From positions 281,066,850 through 281,130,849 of the forward strand of contig CM022303.1 in the NCBI GenBank assembly GCA_011799875.1: a stretch of 64,000 bases of DNA, written 5' to 3'. A program made the position numbers and the translations under genes. The DNA is from Thinopyrum elongatum. Lineage: Eukaryota > Streptophyta > Magnoliopsida > Poales > Poaceae. The notes beneath the pieces are model-generated. The model was not told the DNA's origin. It did no database searches and saw only the letters and a program-made list of their open reading frames with translations. Positions 23,452 through 35,346 of the stretch are shown here, piece by piece (the stretch's first letter is position 1; each line of letters starts with the position of its first letter).

Positions 23452-23639
23452 CCAACGCGATGAGGGAGGTGCTCGGGCACCACTTGGAGGTGTGCTTTGA
23501 TGCGCGTCCCCACGAGCAAGACGCACGGCGTGAGGCGCCATGTGCGCGAGAGTTCATCACCAAGGCGATCCAGGAGCTTCAGGAGGCAAGGGCCATGCGC
23601 GGCGAGCGTCGCCCCGCATGGCCTCCCAGCGCAGCTGCG

Positions 23640-23935
23640 GCCCCTGACATGGTCGGCGAGCTGCGTGTCTGCGTCAACATCCCGGGCCTTAATAGGGCCA
23701 CTTCATAGGACCTCTTCTGGCCGACCCACATCGGCCGGAGTGGGGGCTACCCCTGCAACTACGTCTGCATGCCGTTTAGCCTGTTGAACATGGGCGCCTC
23801 ATACCAGCGCTTCGCGCAGCGTGCTCTGGCGGCTCACGAGGCCAGGCGTCAGGTGGTCATGTCGGAGGAGGTTTTGGACCCTCACGAGCCCGGTGGGCCT
23901 CATGAGCTCAACCAGCCTCCGAAGTCGCCCAACTC
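23640..23935 (+). pseudogene. Reverse-transcriptase fragment with internal deletion
   Basis: The stretch reads GELRVCVNIPGLNRATS, then a stop, then DLFWPTHIG, and then jumps to VCMPFSLLNMGASYQRFAQ. These match two separated parts of gypsy reverse transcriptase (the LR.CxDxxxLN and MPFGLxNAxATYQR regions). The sequence between them, including the first catalytic aspartate region, is missing. The YxDD box, RNase H and integrase are also absent. Degenerate frames continue to TGA near 23937. Confidence 0.7.
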
Positions 23936-23939
23936 ATGA

Positions 23940-25480
23940 GGAGCAGCTTCCGCAGCACGCGTCTACAGCTACCTCGACACTTCTACAACAATGGTGTCAG
24001 GTGACTTTTTGGTTTGTTCAGATTGAGGGCGCCCCTCGGGCTGCATTATCCGCAGGCTGCCAGGGCTCGACCCCGCAGTCGCGTCGTTTCGATTCATGTA
24101 CTTTGGACCAGTTATGTCTGCTTAAGTTATTATGACTGTTGATTTCATGCCTGGCGAGTTGTTGCCTCTGGAGTCACCTTTGCGGCCTCCGCGCATTGCT
24201 AGCCCACCCCTTGGACGTCCCGCGAGAGGGGGCTAACGGCACGGCGCCTGTGCTCGGGTCCGTCCCTGCAGCGCTGACAAATCTAAGAGACTGAGCTCTG
24301 GCTCGTTGGCCGGCCCTGCGCATGTCACCTCACGAGGTCCTTACTGCCTTCGTCTTCTCATGCAACAATCACGGGCAGATCAGCAAGCGCGGCCACCCCT
24401 TGTATTTCGCGACTAACTAATGCGCAACAGTCTCCGAAGACAGGACCCCGAGTGGTCCTGCCGGCACCTCATCGCCCCAGAAGGACGCGCCGCGATCAAA
24501 CGATGCCCCACCCACAAAAGGCTAAGTGGAATCGCTCCATACACCGCGTGCCGCCGGGTACTGCCTCTCCTGAACACCCCTGTAAGGCGAGCTACTCCTT
24601 TCTCGCGCAAATCACTTGCGCGTTAAAAAGGGGGGCCCTTGAGCATCGCGCCTCAGGGGCTCCTACTGGCTCTCGGGCCCTCACCCCTGGCCTTGACCAC
24701 TGCATCGCGACCTGGCATACCAGCGGCGGCTGAGCCCCGCTCGAGGGCCGGGTCCTGAGAACGTAGAGCACCATGATGAGCGGGAGAAAGGGGTCGCTAG
24801 CCTCGTGGAGGAGCGCCGGGAGAAGGGAGTGACCCAACGCCGGTGGCGTTTTTTCGAAATATGACGGGCACCAGTCTCCTCACGCACCTCTTGCGGGGTT
24901 TACCTTGATTTGTTACAGGACAGGGAGCATGCCCAAGACCAAAAGGCCGAAGAAGCTCGCCCTCGTGACGAAGGAACCGCCACAGGCCGCAAGCGCTAAG
25001 CTAAGTTATCTTGCACGCATCAGCATGAGCCTTGCCTCTAACGTTTTGTTTTCTTGCAACCTCGCTTGGGCAAGGAAACCTTCCTCTTAGTCTCTTGGGA
25101 GCTGCTTGTACGCCAAAGGGGACCTCCTGAGCATCACGCCTCAGGGGCTCTTACCAGACCTCGGGCCGCTCACCTGCTGGACTTGACCACGGCATCGCGA
25201 CCTGGCATACCAACGACGGCCGAAGCTTACCTGGGGACTGGGTCCTGTCGGCGTAGAGCACTAAGCTGTCGCGGGGGCAAAAAGGGGGCCCGTGCCCAAG
25301 CAAGAAACACAAATATGTTGCAAACCGGGAATATTAACATTAATGCACAAGTGCCACGGTCCTTACACGCCCCCGCGGGGCCCTTCACAATTTTCTACGT
25401 AGGAAACAAAACAAAAGAAAAGATCTCCCGAGGACCACAACTCAGGAGGCGCCGGCATCCTGGCACCCAGCCGGCTTCAT
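23940..25480 (+). other. Long non-coding tail of the gypsy element
   Basis: No protein motif is seen. Two copies of a unit of about 145 bases, each with GAGCATCGCGCCTCAGGGGC-like and GCATCGCGACCTGGCATACC sequence, lie at about 24626-24770 and 25114-25262. Such repeats in the region before an antisense gene are a feature of large gypsy elements with extended 3' regions. Confidence 0.5.
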
Positions 25481-25487
25481 CCTCCTC

Positions 25488-26240
25488 CTAGACTTGGGCG
25501 CGGCGGCGCGGCGGCTCGTTGTAGTCGTCGTCACTTGAGATCGACCCGGAGGAGGCGCCGCTGCTGCTGGGGGTGCTGAGGCCAAGGGCAAGTTCACCGC
25601 GGGAGGCCTCACCGCCGCTGTTGCCACCCCTGGAGCAGCACTCCAGGCGTCTGCCATCTTCCCCGAAGATCTTGAAGAAAAGCATCGACGCCCCATCGTA
25701 CCTAAAATGAAGGGCATGCCTCCCTTCCGAGCCACAGACACGGGCGACCACCCCCCAACCCCAGGTCATGAAGCCATCACCGAAGAAGGTGGCTTCGACC
25801 TCTGCCTGTGAGGCTTGGCCGCAGCAGCCGTCGTGCTGTAGCCACAGCTCGACGGGTCCCCGCGCCGGCAGCTCCTCAGCCAAGGCGCGCGGGAGCCGGA
25901 TCCAGGTGTGCGGCGGCATTGTCACCCACACCATGAACTCGCGGGATGTGCCATCGGTATGGGCCCATGGGTGAGGCGATCGCACGGCCGTCGCCTGATT
26001 CCCTCCACGGCCTCATCCTCCACAGTGCCCGTGGTCACCCCCGTGGGAAGGGCCCTGTGCACGGACGATCGGGCCAGCATGAACTCCCAGCGGTGCACGC
26101 TCGCGCCGGGAAGGGGCTACCGTGGGTGTTGCAGTGGCCCGACGAGGGCAGCCGCGGCTCCTCTTCGGCGGGAGCGGCTCCGGCACCTCATGCGGAGCCT
26201 TCCCTTTCTCGGCGGTGGAGAACCTCCTAATCGGTGCCAT
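25488..26240 (-). pseudogene. Antisense B3-domain-like gene inside gypsy element
   Basis: On the strand opposite gag there is a 251-codon frame from ATG (26240) to TAG (25488), with one internal TGA (26013-26015). It begins MAPIRRFSTAEKGKAPHEVP, a basic N-terminus. The C-terminal half carries a B3-like fold signature: TWIRLPRALAEELPARGPVE, then GWGVVARVCG, then LHFRYDGASMLFFKIFGEDG. The pattern is like plant B3 DNA-binding domains (LP..F...L, GW..F, L.FRYDG.S.F.VKIF). It ends in a Ser/Asp-rich acidic tail. A TATA-like CTATAAGAGG lies near 26320, about 80 bases upstream on that strand, so it may have its own promoter. The internal stop makes this copy non-functional unless read through. Related antisense genes are common in Triticeae gypsy elements. 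Confidence 0.65.
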
Positions 26241-26565
26241 GGAGGCTGTGGCAAGGAGAAGAAGGGACGACAGGCGAGAAGATGAAGATGGGCTGGGGGA
26301 TCCACCTCCCTTGCCCTCTTATAGGTGGTCGAAGGCCAACCGGCGCCCCTCCACGTTCCGGGCGATGATGGCCTTGCTGCATGCACTAGGCAGTTGTCAA
26401 GTCGGGGCAGTTGTCGAGGCGGCGTGGGAAAACAGAGGCATCCGCGTCCCATCAAGCGCCATGTGTTAGCCTGGCCCGCAGGTGGTTGGGGCCCGCGGCT
26501 CTTCGCCCTTGCCCCTTGGCTTCCCCTCGAAGCCAGCCCGAGTGTGCCTTGGGCTCGGGGGCTAC

Positions 26566-27438
26566 TATCGGCGTTTTGGGAACCAGGGTACCCAGACTTT
26601 CCTGCCTGCTGCCCATGGCGTGGCTCCTTCAACGGATCGGTATGGCCCAGCGGCAAGACCTTCAAGACAAGACCCTCGCGAGGGCCTCCTGGCCTCGCGA
26701 GGCGGACGGCACCAAGACCTCCAGAGGGAGCGGCCTCCCCAGGCGGCCTCCCGAGGAGCGGAGATTTCTATGCAGGTACTTAGCCTCCCGAGGCTGCAAT
26801 GACGTGAGCCATGACGACCAAGGCCAGGCGGGCGCCAGCGGGCGCAGAGGAGGCACTTTCCCTTTCGGTGCTAAGGAAGCAAGGACAGACGCGGGTTCCC
26901 AAGGAGCCCTCCAAAGGTTTCCATTCCGGTGCAACGAGACCAAGACCACGAGCTCGGCAGGACAGATGTCATCACCGAGCCCGCCGCTGCATCATGACCA
27001 GAAGCTTTGCAGGCGAATACCACCTTTCGTCAAGATAGGATGTACCTCTTGTCCCCTTTCAAATTGGCCGTTGTGGAATCCCTTCCCGCCTAAGTTTTGG
27101 GGAAGAGGACTGAGTCCACTATAAATATAGGTTAGCCACCACCGTAGAAGGGGTCGACTCATTCTCAACCCCCGAGACCTCACGGGGCAGCTCACCCACT
27201 GTACTAGTTCATCCTCAAACCTCCTCGTGAGGCCAATCCACCACAAAGCAGGAGTAGGGTTTTACACCGCAAGGTGGCCCGAACCTAGGTAAACTGCCGT
27301 GTCCATCTTCTTCCCCGCTCACGTGAATCTGACAAGGTTAGGCTATAGGGCGACGAGCTCGAGGCTTGAGAGGTTGAGATCTTCGCACACGCCCCAGAGT
27401 TCGAACCTTCTTGGGTCTGCGGAGCCCTGAATCCGACA
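26566..27438 (+). repeat. 3' LTR of the gypsy element
   Basis: It is preceded by the G-rich GGGCTCGGGGGCTAC, a likely polypurine tract. It starts TATCGG, a TG-to-TA change relative to the 5' LTR, and ends CGACA at 27438. About 873 bp. The TATA-like ACTATAAATATAGG recurs near 27119. Confidence 0.85.
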
Positions 27439-28676
27439 CTCAACAGTGCTAACATAATTGAATCATATAAGAATCCCTTAACGTGCCACAAAGAGACACT
27501 CTAAAATTCTTATCTAGCATAGAACATATGATGAAATTGTTTGTAGGGTACGAAACCACCTCAAAGTTATCCTTTCCGATCAATCTATTGAGCTATTCCT
27601 ATAAGTGTCACAAACAGCCCTAGAGTTCGTACTAAAATAACACCATATGATACACATCAATCAACCCTAATGTCACCTAGATACTCCAATGTCACCACAA
27701 GTATCCATGGGTTAATTATACGATGTGCATCAGACAACTTAAGATTCATAATATTCAATCCAACACAAAGAACTTCAAAGAGTGCCCCAAGATTTCTACC
27801 AGAAAAAGTAGGACGAAAACATGCATTAACGCCCATGCATAGATTACCCCAATGTCACCTCGGGAATCCGCAAGTTGAGTGCCAAAACATACATCAAGTG
27901 AATCAATAGAACACCCCATTGTCACCACGGGTATCCATATGCAAGACATACATCAAGTGTTCTCAAATCCATAAAAGTATTCAGTCCGATAATAGTGAAA
28001 CCTCAAAGGTAAAAAGTAAAAACTCAATTCATCACAACAAGATAGAGAGAAGAAAAACACCATATGATCCAACTATATTAACAAAGCTCGCGGTACATCA
28101 AGATCGTGCCAAATCAAGAACACGAGAAAGAGATCAACACACATAGCTACTTGTACATACCCCTAGACTCGAGGGTGAACTACTCCCTCCTTGTCATGGA
28201 GACCGCCAGGATGATGAAGATGGCCTCTGGGGATGATTTCCCCCTCCGGTAGGGTGCCGGAACAGGGCTCCAAATGGTATTTTGAAGGTACAGAGGCTTG
28301 CGGCGGCGGAGCCAAAGTTCTAGGGTTATTTCTGGGGGTTTCTCTATTTATAGGATTTTTGGCGTTGGTCTCACGTGAATTGGTACAACAGGGAGCCCAC
28401 GAGGCACCAGGGCGCGCCCAGGTGGCTTGTGGGCCCCTGTGGCTCTTCTGGCCCTCCCACGAAGCTTCTAGTGTCTCTTTCCTTCCAAAAAATTGTCAAA
28501 AAGTTCCGTTCCATTTGGAGAACTTTTATTTCTGCACAAAAACAACACCACGGTAGTTCTGCAGAAAACAGCGTGAGTCTGGGTTAGTTCCATTCAAATC
28601 ATACCAAAACCATATAAAATTGTTATAAACATGGCATGAATACTTCATAAATTATAGATACGTTGGAGACGCATCA

Positions 28677-31600
28677 GCATCCCCAAGCTTATTCCTGCTC
28701 GTCGTCGAGTAGGTAAATGATAAAAGAAATAATTTATGAAGTGTGAATGCTAGCATAGTGCATAAGTTTGATCAATGATAATTTCAATCACTTTTCCTAG
28801 CATAATAACATCAACTTTTTCTCATAAAAACTCATCATGATAAAGTAGCAATCAATTCACATGTTATGGTTCAAACAATGCATTCTCTTGAAACTTAACA
28901 ACCTATGTTCTTAGTCACCAAACAATTGCAATTCAACTTATCTTCAAGAAAGTCTAAGTAAGAGCTCCGCATACTCAATTATCATTTAGTCTTCTATGAT
29001 TGCTAGTACTCAAACCATATTTTTAGAACAAATAGCATCCATCGAACACAGAGAAAGATAGGGGCTTGATGTTTCGCCTCCCAACTTATTTATCATATAG
29101 ATAATTGTCAATGATAATAATTCATGATCAAATATATTTGAATGGCCATATGTGCCTGGATCTTTCCCCACCACATGATGCTTGCCAACTAAAGAATAGG
29201 TTGGAATAATAAGGAATACTATTAACTCTTGCATAAAAGTAAATACTGAAAAGTAAAAGACAGGCCCTTCACAGAGGGAAGCATGGATTTGCAGAGGTGC
29301 CAGAGCTCATTGCTTAAAACAGAGATGAATAAATTTTTTAGAGGCATGCCTTTCCTGTCAACGTCACGACTGAGAGTTCTCAATATCTTCCATGCTAATC
29401 ACATTACAAGCGCTTCCCAAGCAGAAAGGTAAAGTTTACTCCCCCTCAACCATTCAAACACAAGCCATGGCTAGCCAAATCCTCGGGTGCCCTCCATACA
29501 ATCAACTTTCTGGGGGAGTTTTGTTTCATTATTTTTTGTTTTGATCATAGGACTGGGCATCCCAATTACCAGCATCTCTCGTGCAATGACAAGTGAATAA
29601 ACACCCATCATGAGAATAACCTACTTAGCATGGAGGATACTGACCACCCCCTGCCGCTTCGTGAGCGGCACAGGCACACAAAGCAGATGTTTATTTGAAG
29701 ATTTAGAGATGGCACATACAAATTTACTTGGAACGGCAGGGTAATACCGTATATAGGTAGGTATGGTGGACACTCATGCAAGAAACTTGGTTCAAGGATT
29801 TTGGATGCACAAGCAGTATTCCTGCTTAGTATAGAAATTTTGGCTAGTAAAAGATTCTAAACAAGCAGCACATGTTGGAGGATCCATAATAATATAACTT
29901 CTATACATATATACACAACCATAACTCATTACGTTGTCTTCCTTGTTCAACTTCAACTAATTTGCTCAAGTTTGAAAATAATTAATGGGTATTCACAATC
30001 ATAAAAGATGTCCAAGATAATATATTTGTATGTGAAATTTCTCTTCCATATACTATCTTTCATGAATTGCTAGTATGAACAATATTGTAATTGTCAAACT
30101 TCAATTGATTTTACTTTATAAACCCCATGTGAAACTACTACTAGGCATGTGGCAAGTATATTAAGAACATATAATTTCAAATTTATGATATTCAATTCGT
30201 TCAACAATTTACTCATAGGATAAAACTGAAGCACAAGAGTAAATGGCAAACTACTCCAAAAAGATATAAGTGAAGATCAAATGAGTAGTTAAGTAAATAG
30301 GTAGCTATGTGAGGACTCTCTCCCATTTAAAAATTTCAGATCTAAGGATTTTATTCAAACAACACGCAAAACAAAATAAAATGACATTCCAAGAATAGCA
30401 CAACTCATGTGAAGAAGCAAAAACTTGGGCTCAACCGAAACTAACCGATAATTGTTGATGAAGAAAGGTGGGATGCCTACCGGGGCATCCCCAAGCTTAT
30501 ATGCTTGAGACTTCATGATATATTATCTTGGGATGCCTTGGGCATCCCCAAGCTTGAGCTCTTATGTCTCCTTAATTCCTCTCATATCATTATTTCTCGT
30601 AATCTTAGAAACTTCATCCACACAAAACTCAACAAGAACTCGTGAGATAAGTTAGTATAAATCAATGCAAAACCTTATCATTCTCTACTGTAACAAAGTA
30701 CTAAAATTATAATTCGATATTGCATACTAAACGCCTCTGCATATTTAATACTCCCATCCTCAAATAGAATCATTAAACAAGCAAACATATGCAGGCAATG
30801 CAAACATAACATCAATCTGTGTAAACAGAACAGTCTGTAAAGGATCAAGAAGGATCCATACTTCTTTAACTCCAAAAATTCTGAAAATTTACCACACTAT
30901 AGAAAGTTTATCATAGCTTATTATGTCAAAATTTCAACATTTTATAACATTCTTACTTTTCTAGAGAATTCACGCAATAGCATGCAACTTTCTGTTTTGA
31001 AAACAACAACCCATATACTTGCAAACTAAGCATGGTGAAGGCTATCCTTGACACTTTTATTGAAATAAAAGATAAAAAAATTATTCTAAATAAAAGCAAA
31101 CAACTCCAATTAAAATAAAATGATGCTCCAAGCAAAACACATATCATGTGACGAATAAAAATATAGCTCCAAGTAAGGTTACCGATAGTATTGAAGACAA
31201 AAGAGGAGATGCCTTCCGGGGCATCCCCAAGCTTAGTTGCGAGGGTATTCCTTGAATATTATCTTGGGGTGCCTTGGGCATCCCCAAGCTTAGGGTCTTG
31301 CAACTCCTTATTCTCCTCATATTGATATCTCACCCAAAACTTGAAAACTTCAATCACACAAAACTTAACGGAACTTCGTGAGATGCGTTAGTATAATAAA
31401 ACAAATCATTCACTTTGGTACTGTCAAGACAAGATTCCAAAAATTTCTCACATAATGCGTACTTTACCCTATCATTTCTACAATTTATATTGACTAATAT
31501 AACCATAGAAACTAGAAAACAAGCAAACTATGCATTGAAAACAGAATCTGTCAAAAACAGAATAGTCTGTAAAGATCTGAATAATGACTATGCTTCTGTA

Positions 31601-31990
31601 ACTTCAAAAATTCTGAAAAAATTAGGAAAACATAGGGAAATTTGTATATCAATCATGTGTAATTTTTTTAGAATTTTATCACGTTCCAGTAAAATATAGG
31701 AATTTCTGCACTGGATGCAAAAGTTTCTGTTTTTGCACAGAATCAAGTCAACTATCATCCACACTATCCCAAAGGCTTTACTTGGCACTTTATTGAAACA
31801 AAAGCTATAAACATGATTAATACAGTAGCTTAATCATGTGAACACACAAAAACAGTAGGAATAAGTATTGGGTTATCTCCCAACAAGCGCTTTTCTTTAA
31901 TGCCTTTTTACCTAGGCATGATGATTTCAATGATGCTCATGTAAGAATAGTAATTGAAACATGCAACAGAGCATCATGGAGCATACCTGT
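28677..31990 (-). mobile_element. Athila-like element, 3' non-coding region, reversed
   Basis: Directly right of the LTR start the minus strand carries AAGCTTGGGGATGC (28677-28690), the polypurine tract that should precede a 3' LTR. Further right, blocks with CATCCCCAAGCTTA recur at about 30487, 30544, 31221 and 31279, paired as minus-strand TAAGCTTGGGGATG. Most of this 3.3 kb is AT-rich and non-coding, as in the long tails of Athila-like elements. A stretch near 29450-29650 is an inverted match to 34430-34640. No pol genes are present. Confidence 0.65.
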
Positions 31991-32235
31991 TTTGGCGCTC
32001 GTGTAAGAATATGACCTTTATGGTTCAAACTAGTTTTGGTGCATGATATGGCCTCTAGACACTTGTAGGAGTAGTTGCTATCGATTTTGTTGAGTTTTGT
32101 TCACTTTTATTTTGAGTCACTAAAGATTTCAGAAATTTTCAGAGAAAAGGAAAACCATGAGGAGGTGGTTAAGGGGCTCATCAAGCCAGGATTCGGAGGA
32201 AACTCCGAAGGAAAAGCCCAAGTACCACCTTCTGC

Positions 32236-33227
32236 GTGCAACGCAGGTTCAGCCGTTTGAGTGGCCTAGTGTCATATTTTTTTAAGGAAGCCGGAATTTA
32301 TGAGGATTTCTATTACTTGGCGAACAATGTCGGCATCATTCCCGTCCTCGAAGAAAAGTGTGACCAACATCTCCTACTCACTAATACCTTCGTGCAAAGC
32401 TTTCACTTTTATCCGAGGAAGGAACCACCCACTGTAGAATTTAATCTTTATGATGTGCCTAAGGAAATGACATTATATGATTTTTGCAATGTTTGCAAAA
32501 TACCTTATCAGGGCAGTCACAGTGATCCATGTCCTAGAGATATGGAGGATTTCATCTTTGAAACTACTATGGGGGAGACAAGGTGAGTGTCAGAAGCGAG
32601 AGTGGCTAGTTTGCATTTTCCCGTTTTATGTTACTATGCATTATTTGCCGGGAGATGTTTGATTGGTCGATGGGGAGTGGAACGCTCAGTGCGTCGGACC
32701 TTGCTATTTTGCACCATGCTTTATATGCTGATAGAACTTTTAGTTTGGGCACTATGGTTGCTCGACGGTTACACACAAACCGTTCGAAGGGTGTTATTTA
32801 TGGTGGTATCTATGCCTCCCACCTCGCTGCACATTTTGAGATTCCTATTAGACATGATGAGGCGGAGGAGATGCTGCTACCTACTAAATATTTGGACTAT
32901 GCTAGTATGGTGGCGCACCATTTTATTGATAAGGATAAGCATAGGCGACTTCGCTATAACTTAGTATTTAGCCAGGGGGCTCGTGAGATTATTACTCTGC
33001 CTGCATCTTCTTTGTTCGATCTTTATTCAGACAGGTACACTATTATGCCCGAGGACATCTATGCACACTGGGGTCTGACACAACCCCCAGTACGTGAGCC
33101 AGCACCAGTACCTGAGCCATATCAGCAGCCTGTTTATCAGTGGGAGCCACAGGAGCTTGCCGGCCAGTGGAACCCTCAGGAGCCTCCGCAGTATCCCGGG
33201 GAGGGCTATTTCGAGCCGTGGCCATAG
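32236..33227 (+). pseudogene. Athila-like ORF1 (gag-like) pseudogene
   Basis: The first frame (32236-32586) reads EEKCDQHLLLTNTFVQSFHF and PTVEFNLYDVPKEMTLYDFC, ending at a TGA. The next part lies in two other phases: SEARVASLHFPVLCYY, then DLAILHHALYADRTF, RSKGVIYGGIYASHLAAHFE, PIRHDEAEEMLLPTKYLDYA and TLPASSLFDLYSDRYTIMPE. It ends with a Pro/Gln-rich tail and TAG at 33225-33227. This order matches the ORF1 protein of Triticeae Athila-lineage elements. There is one stop and at least one frameshift (near 32650). A preceding frame (32140-32262, GLIKPGFGGNSEGKAQVPPS) is probably the N-terminal part in yet another phase. Confidence 0.75.
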
Positions 33228-35346
33228 ATCAACTTAGGCCTAAAGCCTAAGCTTGGGGGAGTACATATTTCTCACTGACATTACGTTCATGCATCACACA
33301 TTCATTTCAGTTGCGGTGTTCATCCTTTTTCATTGTATCATCCATGCTAGTTTTATTTTGCTTTCTTCTTGTGTGTTTGAAAAACTTTGAAAACCCAAAA
33401 ATATTTCTCGGTTCTTTTCATTTTTCTTTCTTTTAGTTTAATTAGTTGTAGTATTAAAAGAAAACCCAAAAAGATTTCTTGTTCTTCTTTTGCTTGTTGG
33501 GAGCTTTCCCGTGTATATAGTTTTTCTCGTTTTCATCTTTTTCTTTCTTTCGTTTTGGTTCCTTCAGAAAAACAAAAACTCCAAAAACATTTCAGTGTGT
33601 TTCTTTGAAATTCTTTTCTTTTCTTTGGGTCATCGTAAGGAGAAGACCACGATGAAAATGTTGAGTGGCTCTCATATGCATTATTGTTGATCTAACAAGG
33701 AGCCCATATTACCTTGTCTTGTACTTTGAATAAATGTTTGCAGATTCCAGTTTAGTCCACGACACGTGCACTCTTATTATTATTCACATCTTTCGATCAT
33801 GCAAGTGAAAGGCAATAATGACGAAATTTGATGAATTGATTGAGGTGGAGAAAAGCTAGTATGAACTCAACCTATTTTGTTTTTGTAAGTATGATTAGCT
33901 CATTGTTCTTGATTCAGCCTATTATGAGTAAACATGTTTGCAATGACAATTAGAGATCATAGTTACTGATGCCATGCTTAAATATCTAGGAGTGGATAAT
34001 GGTTTATCTTGTGTGTCAACATGCTTTTAAAATGGTTATGATGTAGTATGATAGGATGGTATCCTCTTCTGAATGATTCAAGTGGCTTGACTTGGCACAT
34101 GTTTACACTTGTAGTTGAATCAAAACCAACAAAGCCTCCATGATATTTATGTTCGTGGTGTTTTATATCCTACTCATGCTCGTATTCAATGTTGATTAAT
34201 CTCCATGCATGTTTATGACCGTTGTCGCTCTCTAGTTGGTCGATCCTCAATCTATTTGCTAGCCTTCACTTGTACTAAGCGGGAATACTGCTTCTGCATC
34301 CACTTCCTTAAACCCAAAGTTATTCCATATGAGTCCACCATACCTACCTATATGTGGTATTTACCTGCCATTCCAAGTAAATTTGCATGTGCCAAACTCT
34401 AAATCTTTAAATAATAATCTGTTGTGTATACCCGAATCAGTCATGAAGCGACAGGGGGCGGTCAGTATCTTCCATGCTAGGTGGGTTATTCTCACGATGA
34501 GTGTTTATTCGCTTGTCATTCACGAGAAAGTGGCTGGTAATTGGGATGCCCAGTCCTACGATCAAAATCAAAATCAAAATATAATAATGAAACAAAACTC
34601 CCCCGGATTGTTGTTGGTATGGAGGGCACCCGAGGATTCGGCTAGCCATGGCTTGTGTTTGTTGGTGGAGGGAAAGTAAAACTTTACCTTTCTGTTTGGG
34701 AACCGCCTATAATGTGTCTAGCATGGAAGAGGTTGAAAACTCCTGGTCGCTACGTTGGCAATGAAAGCATATCTCTCAAAATTATATTCATCTATGTTTT
34801 AAAAGCTTCAAGCTCTGGCACCTCTGCAAATCCCTGGTTCCCTCTGCGAATGGTCTATCTATTTACTTTTATTGCTGAGTCGTCATCTTCTTATTAAAGC
34901 ACCAGCTGGAGAGCACTATTGTCATTTATATGCTTTGTGTTTAGTTGATGTTGAGTATGAGTGTGACTAGATCTCTTTTACCATGAATTACAATGTCTAG
35001 TCAGTGCTTGAACTTCAGAGGTGCTCTGCATTTATGTTTTGCGGTCTCAGAAAGGGCTATCGAGATACCATTATGTCATATTATATTATGATTGTTTTGA
35101 AAAAATGTTGTCATCTGAGATATCTTATTATTGCTCGCTAGTTAAGTTATGTTGATGTGAGTAAATGTGATACCTAAGTGTTATCGTGAATATGGTTAGT
35201 TCATAATCTTTGCTGAAAACCTGAACATTGGTTAGACATATTTGCAACAACAAGATCAAACCGAGTTTGTAAAAGTTTTTCTTTGTCACTTTCAGTTTGT
35301 CAATTGAATTGCTTGAGGACAAGCAATGAGTTAAGCTTGGGGGAGT

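Larger units (their letters stand above)
20008..27438 (+). mobile_element. Gypsy LTR retrotransposon, complete ends, coding-defective
   Basis: The 5' LTR (20008-20848) starts TGTCGG and ends TGACA. The 3' LTR (26566-27438) starts TATCGG and ends CGACA. The flanks are CTCAT and CTCAA. Internal sequence begins TTTGGCGTGTCAGGTAGGGG. It encodes gag and a protease, but the reverse transcriptase is only a fragment and no RNase H or integrase is seen. The 3' third is long, non-coding and carries an antisense B3-like gene. That combination recalls the Tat lineage of Ty3/gypsy, which often has extra antisense genes; this lineage call is inference. LTR pairs differ by a few percent, largely C/T changes, plus small indels. 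Confidence 0.85.
19611..28676 (-). mobile_element. Athila-like LTR split by a gypsy insertion
   Basis: The two halves are 19611-20007 and 27439-28676, about 1.63 kb together. On the minus strand the LTR starts TGATGCGTCTCCAACG at 28676 and ends AGTAGACATCA at 19611. It has a polypurine-type AAGCTTGGGGATGC just before its start and a primer-binding site just after its end. The element inserted in it left CTCAT/CTCAA (20003-20007, 27439-27443) as an imperfect 5-bp duplication. The LTR end recurs almost unchanged at 63639. Confidence 0.8.
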
